Positions 24,476 through 35,474 of a DNA stretch of 64,000 nucleotides are shown in pieces. This stretch comes from Edolisoma coerulescens (lineage: Eukaryota; Chordata; Aves; Passeriformes; Campephagidae). Position 1 is the stretch's first letter, and the number at the start of each line of letters is the position of its first letter. The position numbers and the translations under genes are program-made. The notes beneath the pieces are model-generated. The model ran no database searches, had not been told where the DNA came from, and worked only from the letters and a program-made list of their open reading frames with translations. The DNA lies in NCBI GenBank assembly GCA_013397115.1, contig VWZW01000509.1, forward strand, positions 372,001-436,000, in the 5' to 3' direction.

Positions 24476-24771
24476 CCAGTATTTAAAGGGTGGCTGCAAA
24501 GAAGATGAGAACTCCATTTTCCACATGGAAAAGACAAGGGGTAATGGGTACAAGTTACTCCTGGAGACATTTTGATTACAAACAAGATAAAAATTTTTAC
24601 AATGTGAGCAATCAGCCATTGGAATGATCTGCCCAGGGAAGTGGTGAATTGGACACTTTTAAGATGCAGCTGGAGAGGCTGCTGGGCTATCTTGTCTAGA
24701 CTGTGCTTTTACCCAGAGAGGTTAGACCAGAGATCCTTGAGGTCCTTTCCAACCTGGTATTTTATGATTCT
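24476..24771 (+). mobile_element. CR1 LINE 3' end, ~300 bp, distinct subtype
   Basis: Forward CR1 starting at CCAGTATTTAAAGGGTGGCT. It runs through CATGGAAAAGACAAGGGGTA and GGGTACAAGTTACTCCTGG, then AGCCATTGGAATGATCTG and CCCAGGGAAGTGGTG. The tail reads GATCCTTGAGGTCCTTTCC then AACCTGGTAT, ending in TTATGATTCTAA. The wording of the tail differs from the other copies, so it belongs to a different CR1 subfamily. The ORF2 frame is interrupted. Confidence 0.94.
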
Positions 24772-27014
24772 AATTGCATTTGAAGTCATCTGGAGTGTGG
24801 GTTCTCATCTATGTTAGAAATTACCAGAACAGCAAAATCATTTGAATTCATGTGCATGATGAGGAGCACCATAAAATGACCAGAGATCCTTCTAGTTAAT
24901 TCCTGCACTACCCAGTCTGAATCATTGGGATTTACAGTTTGTGTTGGTTTTATGTATTCATTTATTTGGGTAGAGAGAAAAGTTCATGTACCCATTGGTG
25001 TGTTGCAGTAGTGTCTAGAGCTCAGACCACAACTTTTCCTGGGCTGTGTTCCTGTCCAAAATAATGACTCGGCGTGTGACAAGTTCATATGAAGTCATGG
25101 GGCTGTCTGAGAAGGCTCCACTGCAGACAAGGCTTATCCTTTCCAGCCCTCCTGCTTCCCTCTCTGCAGTTACCCCACTGCCAGGGTGAAGTCAAGCCCC
25201 CACCTTTTCAGACTGCCCTGAGAAAGCACATACCAGGCTGTGTCTGTCAGCCTTGCATGCACACCTTAGGCATGAACAGGCAAAGTTTTGTGCCTCACAG
25301 CCCTTGAGGGGTGCACTTGCTGGCTGATGTGCTGTCACCATGGGATACTTCGTTACGGGAGTGTTTGTTAAAAAATAAACAAACTTTGAGCTACCAGAAA
25401 GAAAAAGAAATATTTGTTCAAATGCAACTATTCGTGTGGAAATAAGTGCCTGCTCAAGAGGAAGCAAGGAGAACTGCTGCTGTTTGTGATTCCCTCTCTC
25501 CCTCTCTCCCAGGTTGTAGCCTGGACTGCCCAGACCCAGGAGAAATCAGCCCAAGAGCTGGTTGTGCAAAGGAACTTGGAACAACAACCCCACCAGGGAT
25601 CCCTGCAATCCCCACCTCACAGCATAAATCAGCCCCACTCCCTGGTCTCACCTCATTGTGACCACCTCTATGGAGCATCTGTCCTCTCCCAAATCTCCTT
25701 TCTTCCCTGATGATCTACCAGTCTGGGAAAATCTGACAAAACCTTCCGAAACCCATCAACAATAAGGCAGGAAATGGAACAGAAGAAAAAGTCACTGAAA
25801 ACAACTGAGCTAAAAGACAAAAAGAAACACACACATGTTTTAGAATTACTGTCTGAGATATTTGGAAGAAAAAAAACCACATTTTTTCTATGAATTGTTT
25901 CCTATTAAAATTTTGTAGCAAATTATGACCCCAATAAGAGCATTGGCAAGCTGGCATCTATTTTGTTCTGGTTCATTAATCCATTCTGAGAGGTGACAGC
26001 CCATATAATGATTTCTTGGCAAGGCAAAGAGGCAGTTCTTGGGGTAAATCATAACTCCACTGGCATCACATGGTACCACAATAATTTATACCCCACAAGG
26101 GCCTATTCCACCATCTGAATTCCCTTGCCCATCACACTGCAGCTTGTATCCAGGCCAGCTTGACTTTTATGGTTAACATCCCCATTGTTTGTTATTCACA
26201 CTGTGGCAGGAACTTGAAGTCACAACCAGAATGCCGCTTGCACAGGGTTAGAAGCTGTGACAACATATGCAAAACGATTCCAAAGAGCTTTCACTCTTAC
26301 TCTGCTGTTATCTGTCATGCTCCTACCCCAAGTCCATCCAAACAGATTTTCACCAAGTGCTTAAATGGCTGAACTTTGGCCAAGAAGGCACCATGGAATT
26401 ACTCACAGTGGCAGGCCAGATGAAATGTAAGCATCACCAATTCATCCAATTATTTTTCAATAGAAGCTGGGGCCAGAAGGGACTTTGTACATCATTACTC
26501 TTGATATTCCAGACATTCTTGCTTGCAGTTTGGTTCTGCAGAAAGAAATAATAGTTTGTTTCATTGACAAGAGAGGACAAGTAAAAATTAGCAGATTTTA
26601 TGGGACATAAAAAAGCCCATTAGAAAATGATGTTTAGAGAGAGACGTTTTTCATTGTGCAACAGAACTCTTTACCATGTTTCAAAATAAAATATTGATGA
26701 AAAGAATATGACTATGCTTATCAAATATTATTTTTGAGTCATCTGTAAGTTTAGAGAGATTATAAGAGAATAATATAGGAATGTGATGGATAAAAGAGGG
26801 GAAAGGTGATGGTAGTTTAAAATGCATCTCTTTTTTTTGGCTCAGTTCACTGAAGGAGGTAATAGTGGCTTCCCGAAAGTTGATTTTGGTAATGCTTCAC
26901 TTCCATGCTTTAGTTCATTTACTGTTCCTGTAAAACATGTTCCATGTAAAACTTCTGCATATGAGCCATCCAAACCATAAATATGGGCACCTCAGGACTT
27001 CTGGATTGCTTGAG
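24772..27014. other. Gene-free unique sequence
   Basis: No gene or recognised repeat. The part from about 26560 to 26830 is strongly AT-rich. Confidence 0.5.
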
Positions 27015-27078
27015 ATTTGAATCCAGATCTCTGTTCTGCATATGAGCCAGGACAAGCGCCTAGGTCTGAATGCCCTCA
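27015..27078 (-). mobile_element. Weak tRNA-SINE-like relic
   Basis: GATTTGAATCCAGATCTCTG (27015 onward) reads on the reverse strand as a B-box-like GGATTCAAATC in a context typical of MIR-type SINE heads. The matching A-box is not convincing. Included only as a candidate. Confidence 0.22.
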
Positions 27079-27495
27079 AATTCTATGGCTCTACTTGTGG
27101 GTCCACAGTATCCTCAGCTGGGGCTTCTCTCCACTGGAAAGGCAATTATTAACCAGGAAACAAGCAGGGAGAATCTCTTAAAAAGTACTTACAAAATGAC
27201 TGTTGAACAACTTGAGCTGGAATCTGCTTGGAAGTGACTCTATAAACAGAACTACCCATGAATCAAAAACCTCTTTAAATTTTTGTTGCAACTTGATTTA
27301 AATTTCTGGGTTATTCAAATTTATGTGAAATTGAGATAAACCTCCAAGATTCAGTCACTTTTAATAGCATGAGATACAGACTTCTCAAACCTGCTGTGAA
27401 AGCTGAAACCTGGGCCAGCTTTTCATCCGCAAGCTGAACTTAACATCAGTAAAAAAGACATCACACTCTTCTCTCATTTCCTATACAGCTTAAGG

Positions 27496-27511
27496 AAAAA
27501 AAAAAAAAAAA
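27496..27511. repeat. Poly(A) run, 16 bases
   Basis: Sixteen A residues; no retrotransposon body recognised upstream. Confidence 0.95.
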
Positions 27512-27821
27512 GCCAACAAGGAATATCCAGGACAGAGAAAAAATTTATTTCTGAAAAACACAGTCCTTTCTCATTCTGGCACTTCCATTTCAATCAGATG
27601 CTTTGTTTCATACATTTAGCAGCTTGCATGCATCCCTAGATCTTCCTGGGAGATACACAGTCTCTTTACAAGCAGGGCACACCTCAGAGGTGACCCAGAA
27701 ACCCTCTCAGCAAAGCACTTGCCTGCACCCGTCAGAGGCTGAGCACAGCTGAATTGGCACCTTAACCCATACCAAGCCACCGCTGCCAACTCCAGGCAGG
27801 AATTTTCTAACTCCTTGTTCC

Positions 27822-27836
27822 AAAAAAAAAAAAAAA
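27822..27836. repeat. Poly(A) run, 15 bases
   Basis: Fifteen A residues, about 310 bases after the previous A-run; neither is attached to a recognisable element. Confidence 0.95.
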
Positions 27837-28695
27837 TCTCTCCAGCCAAAATCCCCTCCTGGCCTGCAAATATGTTCAGGCATACACCTCTGTGTTGTAA
27901 ATGAAATATCTGGCTTGCTGCAAAGCCATACTGAAGGAGCCAACTGGAACCGAGCAGAGCGAGCACTGGGAGAAGGTGTTTGAGCTGTTGAATTTAGTGA
28001 ATTCATGCATGCCATGTCCAAAGGAACATTGCACATTTCCCTTTAAGAGTCATGCTTGTGGGGATGGATTTACCACCTGGTATTTTCGTACCCAATAATG
28101 GGTGTTTTGAGGAGGACTTCTTGAATTGCCTCGTGTGGAAGACACTCATCTTTCATCCTGCTTGCAAAGGTGAGCAAAGCCCTTATTCCATCTGCTGACT
28201 TCAACAGAAGGAGTTACAAGGGACTCAAGATGCCCTGTTTAGTCCCAAATAATGTGATTATTGTGCCCAGACTGTATCTTTTCAAGTCCAGGCCAAGGAA
28301 AGTGGGGCCTTTGAAACCACTAATGAACACCAGTCTGAAGACTGCAATTTATAGGTGCCTTTAGATACACAAAACATTTCTAACAGGGTTGGTATGAGCA
28401 GCTTAAAATTTGATATTATGTTTTTTCTGCTTTATAGATTTCAGCACTTTTTAAAAGGTCACGTTAGTAAGAGAGGGAAAAGGGAAAAAAAAGAATATTC
28501 AGTGGAAGGGATTTTGCGTGTTTCTTAATGAACTTAATGGTGACTGATCACCATTCTATCTGGGGCAATGAAAAGACCAAAGCATGAAATCATAAACTTT
28601 CATTCTAAGAGTAAATTGGTACCGAAAACTGTCTGAGTCAGTGCCAACAGTCTGATTTCTGATCTTTGCTATACATGCATTCAGGTTTATTCCAA
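27837..28695. other. Gene-free unique sequence
   Basis: No gene, repeat or compositional signal of note. Confidence 0.5.
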
Positions 28696-28760
28696 TGTAA
28701 TACATGAGGTACTATGAAGTAATAATGAAGTAATGAGGTAATACTGAAATAATGAAGAAA
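28696..28760. repeat. Imperfect tandem repeat of an AATGAAGT-like unit
   Basis: Variations on AATGAAGT/AATGAGGT/AATACTGA follow one another (ACTATGAAGTAATAATGAAG, TAATGAGGTAATACTGAAAT, AATGAAG). Unit length drifts between about 8 and 12 bases, so this is an old degenerate microsatellite. Confidence 0.65.
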
Positions 28761-29838
28761 ACCTAAATTTTCCCAGATAGCAGTAGTAGAGTATCTAGCA
28801 GTCCTGAAAAGCTGTGCAAGGTTTGCAAACCACCATATCAAACATCTCTTGGGCAGAGTTTATGTATTACCATAATTTTCCTCCAGATTCCACTCTCTTC
28901 AGAAGTCAACAAAGAAAAGCAGAAACTAAGGCTGCGTGATTCCTCAGGAATCATTGGTCTATTATTTTCCCAAGGGCATGACTCTCCACACCTAACAGAC
29001 ATCTGTCTGATCTGGTATCAAAAATCCCCAGCAATAAAGAATCTATTAAGCCCCTGTTGAATTTGGCACATGGTAATTCAGCAATTCAAGTTAAATTCAT
29101 AAAGGTGAAGAGCAACTGTAAGGCCCCACATGTGTAGGAGGACACAACTGTGCAGCAAATTGTGGGAGGCAGCACCTGACCATGTAAAACATGAGGGTTC
29201 TTCCTTAAAAGAATCCATCCAATCTCTACAGGCTGAGCCTTGCAGGCAGATGCTCCTTCTACTGTGTCCTGAATAAGCAACTCTTCCCCTCTCACAAACA
29301 AGGGAAAAAGCTTTTAAGAGGGGAGAAAAGGGAAATAAGCATCATTTAGGAAAGCATAGCCAGTCCCTGTACAAATGAACACCAGGGACACCTTTAGCAG
29401 CAGTCTGAGTTTACTTAATTTCATACTTTCCATGTGTGGCTGCCCAACAGATGAATGCAACTTCTACACATCATCCCTGAGCATCTTCCACACATTACAG
29501 CACAGCAGGTCCTTTCCCACTCGTGTCCACCTCCCCAGAGGCCAGTTCTTCCTGTGTTCAGTGTGTGTGGGAAACTTGCACGGGCTTTCCACTGCTTAGA
29601 AAGAAACTCTTCCATCTCAGGAGGTTTCTGGACCCCACTGCTGTCCTTTGGGAGCTGTGATGTTCCCCAGGTGCTCCCAGCCTGCTGCGCTTCGCCTGTG
29701 AGAGGTCTCGGCATTCGGGCTTTCCCTTCATTCACCAGCAAGGGGAGCAAAGGACACTTTTCTCCTTGGAGCTCCCGGCTGCAAGATTCGCAGTCTGGGA
29801 TCTGTCTGGGATTTTTTCCTCCTTTGGCAGCCAGGTCC
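28761..29838. other. Gene-free unique sequence
   Basis: No supported gene. A 188-codon reverse frame (29421-29987) and a 151-codon forward frame (29455-29910) overlap each other almost entirely; neither resembles a protein family. Confidence 0.5.
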
Positions 29839-29868
29839 TTTGACACCTTTGACACCACTGTGGTGTCA
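29839..29868. repeat. Tandem and inverted TGACACC words
   Basis: TTTGACACC occurs twice in tandem (29839 and 29848). The second copy starts a perfect palindrome, TGACACCAC (29850-29858), one T, then GTGGTGTCA (29860-29868). Three GGTGTCA-type half-sites, similar to T-box factor half-sites (GGTGTGA), are thus packed in 30 bases. Confidence 0.85.
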
Positions 29869-31345
29869 TATGAGTCCCCAAGGCCAAGCCTGCTGAGTTG
29901 CATTTCTTGATACCCAGTATGGAGAGACTTTGGTGGGGTAGCATCCTCAGGAGAAAGTACCAGTGCTTTTCTAAATTCATCAAGCAACTATTGCCATATC
30001 CTACATCAGACTGCAGGCCCAGCAAGCATTGCCCTGTTACTCCTTGAATTTTTGGACTGCAATGTCGAGGGGCACTGAGGGATGGCTGCTCCCTAGGAAA
30101 GGGGAGCCAGGAACCCAGACTCGTAACAAGGCATCAATGCATCAGCTCCAGGGCTTGCTGGACTCATTGTGCAGTTCCCTGGCCAGGCAGAAAAATAACT
30201 TATTAAAAAGAAAGAAAAGTGTGGCTGTTTCCTGACCAAAGGAGCTGAGTTAACTCATGGCAGAGGCTGAAGAGAAGAAAGGAAGGGTCAGGACCATGCA
30301 GGCAAGAGTGGGAGCAGGGTAAGGCATGAGTAGAGGAGGAGGAAGAAGGGTACAAGGTGGTGCTCTTGGAGGTGGTAGACCATAATTTTGGTTCACCTGC
30401 TGTGGGTGAGCACAGATTGATCACCTCTGTGCTGTGCAGCAGGAGAAACCCTGGATAGCAGCTCTCTGGAAATGGGAGCTGCATGTCCTCCCCTGGTTAC
30501 CACTACTTGATAGCAGCAGATCTCTCCTCTCTGAGGCATTTTTGTGCTTACAGTTAGTTAAAAAGCAGTGCTGTGCTTGTTCTTTCCCTTTTTACCTATG
30601 GATGGGAGTAAAGAGCTTTTTACCTCTCAAGCTCCGAATCACTGGGCTTGAAAATCCCAGTATATAATAAATATATCCACTTTAACAAAATGCAAGACAT
30701 AGGAAGTGCTCACAACAGTCGAGAAGAATAGATTATCACATCAGTCTTGGCAATATTTATAGCTTTCCATGCATTTATACATTTCATGTGGTGCAGCTGA
30801 CGTAAAATACAACTCAGAAAAAACAAGTTGGCCCAGCTTGGAAAAATCTCATATGCTTCAAGGTATTTGCCTAGGCTCACCAAGGTCATTTTTGGTTTTG
30901 CATTAAAATTCTACAAGGACACAGCATTAACCCCACACCAGCTATTTCAGACATGGCAATGCGGTATTTAAAAGTTTAATATTGTAATCTTAAACCTGTA
31001 ACTTGGGCCAAATCACCCTAATATACTTTTGTTGGAGCAGCTTTTTATAACGATCTTTGGGAACTGTATATATGCTGTGCATTAATCTTGTCCTTAATTT
31101 TGTGTTTTCTATACAATTTTTTAAAAGCTAAAAAGAAATATTAATTGTACCTGTTTAAGCATATAAAACTCAAATTTATATTAAAAAACTGCACCTATTA
31201 AAAAATACCCAAGCAGGTATAGAACATATATAGAAATGAGATAGTGTTTTCAACTTGCTATTTTTTTTTAATGCAGCTGTTTTGGCATGAGAGTATTGGT
31301 AGAGGTTTGATACTCTTCCAGATGCATTTGATGCTATAGGTTTTA
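29869..31345. other. Gene-free, AT-rich part may be conserved non-coding
   Basis: No gene. From about 30670 to 31200 the DNA is AT-rich, free of recognised repeats, and contains AT-rich factor-like words: CAGCTGACGTAA (E-box overlapping a CRE-like site, about 30796), CCAAGGTCA (nuclear-receptor monomer-like, about 30881) and several TTAAT/ATTA cores. Such composition often accompanies conserved non-coding elements, but I cannot test conservation. Confidence 0.35.
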
Positions 31346-31500
31346 TCCCAGAGAAGTTGTGGATGCCCAACCTTTAAAGTGTTCCAGGCCAGATTGGATG
31401 GGGCTTTGAGAAACCTGGTCTAGTGGAAGGTGTCCCTGCCCATGGCAGGGGGTTGGAACTGGATGATTTTTATGGTCTCAAACCCAAACCATTCTATGAT
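31346..31500 (+). mobile_element. CR1 LINE 3' tail
   Basis: Forward CR1 starting at CCCAGAGAAGTTGTGGATGC. It then shows TTCCAGGCCAGATTGGATGG, CTGGTCTAGTGGAAGGTGT, GCCCATGGCAGGGG, GGAACTGGATGAT and a terminal CATTCTATGAT. It is the same subtype as the tail at 284-373 but about 65 bases longer at its 5' end. No ORF2 frame survives. Confidence 0.95.
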
Positions 31501-34500
31501 ACATGACTACCAAAACATTCCTTTCAAAAGAATGAAATAAGAACTATTTCATTTTTCTCCCCAGCACGGTCTCTTTATTCTAGCTAAAGCAGATTATGAT
31601 GAAGACTAAATGCTTTTGTCTGATGACTTGGTCATGTTTGCAGAGAAATCTGGATCCTGTCCCTGCCAGGTGAGTTTCAGGACTTGTTAGGGTCCAAGCC
31701 CGGCTGATGCAGAGAGCCAAAGACCAGGTTTGTTTTAGACAGGCACTGCCCCTCACCACTTTTGCAGAACAGCAAGTAAGAAACTGCACAGCTGTGGCAC
31801 ACGCAGACAACCTGGGTCCATCCCCAGATGACTTTCTTTGCAGCTCTCCTAGGAATGTCTGTCTCCTGCCCTGCCTAACCTCCCCTCCCTCCTCTTTTTC
31901 CTCCTCTCCCAAGCCCCAGTGAAGCACAATGTTTCTGTGCCAAACACGCTCCCATTGTTTCCCCTGCCGGACACTGAGTGCAGCATAATTCATTTCCATG
32001 ATTTGGTTCAGGAAGAGCACCAAGCAAGAGACTTGAAGAGCTCCATATGTTTAGCCTGTCAAAGGAAAGATCGAATACTCTTTTATTATAAGTACCTTAT
32101 GTACTTTAATCATGCATAAGCCAAACATGAATCAATATCTGGGGGTTAAATCTGGAAGAATTCAAATGAGAAGTAAGGCACAGTGTTCTAAGATAATGAT
32201 TAATTATTTTCCCAAACTACCACATGAAGAGGTGAATCCTTTATCTCAAGCCCAGGTGCCTTTCTGGAAGAGATGCTTTAGGTAAATACAAGATTTTGAA
32301 GCCAGGTAAAGGTAATTGGGTGAAATTTTCTGGAAGTCAGCCTTGAAGTGCTGATATCTAATAATCACCTGATTATAAAACATATTTAACTTGAACACAA
32401 AGGATTCAAGGCAGAAAAAACATTTTAGAAGATTAAAAAGTCTGTCTGTAGTTTATGCCGTTCAAATCTGTAAAGCCACGAGAAAAGATGATCATATTCC
32501 CTTCACCATGGAAACACAGGTACACTGAAAAAATCAAAATGTTGGTTGTTGTGTGATAGAAGACAAAATGGGACATGCGGGCTGTGAAGTGAATGGTTAA
32601 AAATGAATTTTAAAAGAAAAAAGGAACTTGCTACAGACAGAACTTTTTTAAAGACCAAAGGACTCAGTCAGTAAGATGCATCCTGTAACTGCAATGGGAG
32701 GAAGTCAGCAAAAGACACATTTCTGGGGAAGGACACTGGTAAAACCCAAAGACCACACTCAGAAAGCCCAACATACAACAGCAAGTTGAGGAGGAAGGCT
32801 GTAAGGTAGCATGGCAAAATAGAAGATGATGAAAAATAAAAATCAAGCTATCCTAAAAGTTGAGCCAGTAGTTATTACATGAAAAAATTCATGCCATTTC
32901 ACAAATCTGAACTGATTTTAATGTCATTCACTTCTCTTGTGACAGTGGAAGGACAGCAGTGTGAGGTTGTTGCTGGCCATTTTACAATTTAGCCATGCTT
33001 TCTGTTGCTAAGACACAGATGTGATTTTTCTGATTGCCCGAACATGATTACCAGTGAGTTTTCTATTAGAAATAAATGTGTAAAGTGACTATTTCACTGT
33101 GGATACAGAAATCAATGTCACAAACATGAGGAACTACATACGGAGTAGGACAGCTATAAATTCAGAACCTCTTGGATATTGTTTGTTGTCTCCCGGGAGT
33201 AAATTAGGAATAAGTTGGAGTAAGTAAGGGCTAAGGCTTCTTTCACTCTCAGCAGCTTCTGGGAGGGCTTCCCAAAGTCATGGGACATGGCAGCCTGTCA
33301 CTGAAGGATAACAAGGATTAGGTAAGTACATTTAGCTTCTCCTCTCTTTTTCTTCTGAGAAAAAGCACCTTTTTTTTTCTTCCCCTCAAAGCAACCACAG
33401 CAGTTAGCCAATACTGGATACCTTGAGGGTTGTTTCTATTGGGAAAAGAAGCCAGTGCTGGAGCTGGGTGCTTTGTGCAAGGCTGATTATTGAAAAAGGA
33501 TGTCAGGAGCCCTATTTCCCTGAACTCAGCATGGACGGACAATAGGACGCAGTTTCTATTTCAAGACTCTTTTCAGCCAACACAATCCATAACAGAACTT
33601 CTTTTTTCCCCTGCTCTCTCTCTCTCCACAGCTTTATCTGAACAGCAGATGACAAGTAATTTTCTGGTGTGTCCTCGTTTTCCATCTCTCTCTATTTCTT
33701 TTCCTGCAGACAGGGCATGCACACTCAGCTGGTATTAATTCAGTTCCTACGTCTTTTTGTTCTCTGTGTTCCCATTCAGGCTACCATTTAGATGGGTTTC
33801 TCCCATGAGGAGCAAAGAGGCCATTAATTTGTCCACTGTTTCACTGATTCAAAGGTATTAATGCTCACCAGATTCAGAACAGAGATGTGACTGCATATGG
33901 ATCAAAGGCAAGATTTGCTGAGGGCCATTCACTCATCCAAGGCATCATCACCTCAGCTGTAGCTCCCTCAGCCTCTTGACTTGCTGGCACATGCACTGAC
34001 AAACCACTGAGAACAAGCTTCTCTCCTCACACAGATCAGTTGCAAGCCCAAAACTTCATTTGCTGAAAGCTGTGCCAAACCAGTTTATGTCTACTTGAGA
34101 GGCCACTGTCTAAGGCTGCAAAGTCAAAAAAGGGAAATAGTACCCCCAAATATGAAAGGGTAGCTCTATCTCTATACCAAAAAGATGAGTTTATTTTGTT
34201 GTCACATTTCTTGTTCTTTTGTGGCATGGTCTATACTTGATTTCAAGCTAAACCACACCCTGGCTCACCGTGCTGGAATGCTGTGCATGATGGACATGTG
34301 GGCAGTGAGTAGACCCTTGACAACTCACAAGATGATGTGAGACACAGAACACAAGGAAGCATATGCAAAAGCTTCAGTTCAGTTCCTATCTGAGCAGAAA
34401 TCACTGCCTGCTTATTACTTGTTTTCCAGGGTTTTTTGCAAGTAGGTTGTTTCCTGTCAAGCTGAGCCACTGCATTTCACAGAGCCCCATGATAGAGGAG

Positions 34501-35390
34501 CATATAAAACTCAACAGTCCAAATGCAATTTTTTAAAAATCAGGTCAGATAAATCCTGTCTATGAAGAGGGTCAAACAGTAGAAAGAAGAGAGAACAGAA
34601 AGGGGGAAAAAAATGTATGGCTGTCTTTCCCGCTCTCATTTAGCCTGAATAAGAAATTAAGGAGGGGAAGAGAGAAGGAAGAGGAAAGACAGAACTAGAA
34701 CAAAACTATTTCAGGATCTGTTATGGGTGACAATCTTTATTATTTACATATGAAACCAGACTGGACAAGGCACTAAAAATACACTGTATCTCACTGGGAA
34801 CAATTCTCTAACAGCAGGGAAATATAGCAGTTGACATAAATGGCCTTTTTCTATCATTAGCCTCTGTGATTCCATGCCCATTTCATCCACAGCGTGTATC
34901 CTTCTTACAAGTCTCTCTGTAATAATAGTTCCAGAAATACAATCCACCCAGCCCTCATTCTCTGCACTACTGAGGAACTGGTGCTTTTTAGTGCTTCTCA
35001 TACTGGTATGGACATTGATGACAGACATCCCGATGCTCCTCTCTGTTCCATTAGTTTTATACCATTATAATTCATGCAGGGAAAAATGTACATACAGAAT
35101 GTCTCACACAGGTTTTGGGGTGATTTCTGCAGAAAGAACAGACGATGCAGAGCGCTGCAAAAGTCCTGGAAAAAATGAGCACTGTTATCTGTCATTGATG
35201 TACACAGAAATTACTTATCAGCCATTAAACAACTGCCTTGACTTTTACACTTTCTCCCAGTTCTCCAGGTCTAGAGTTACCTGTCTTGATTACACTAAAG
35301 GTGTCTTGTCAGCCTTGCAGCAAAAGCTATTTTTACAGGGCAAATTCCCCTGACCTGATAATAACAGGGGATTTGTCATCACCAAAAATA
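31501..35390. other. Gene-free unique sequence
   Basis: No gene or transposon recognised. The forward strand from about 34566 to 34705 is purine-rich. Frames at 34744-35028 (-) and 34874-35353 (+) overlap each other and match nothing I recognise. Confidence 0.5.
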
Positions 35391-35474
35391 TTAGGCATAT
35401 GAAGAGTTCCTGTTAACAACAGAATAAAAGTATGAGGCATATGAGGGGTTTCAGTTAACACCAGAATAGCCCTT
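35391..35474. repeat. Two-copy tandem duplication, 42-bp unit
   Basis: AGGCATATGA at 35393 recurs at 35435, and the following bases (GAGTTCCTGTTAACA..AGAATA and GGGTTTCAGTTAACA..AGAATA) align without gaps over about 40 positions at roughly 80 percent identity. This is an old local duplication with no transposon signature. Confidence 0.85.

Noticed and set aside
29421..29987. 188-codon reverse frame
   Set aside because: It overlaps a 151-codon forward frame almost entirely and has no domain, signal or family resemblance; GC-rich composition explains it.
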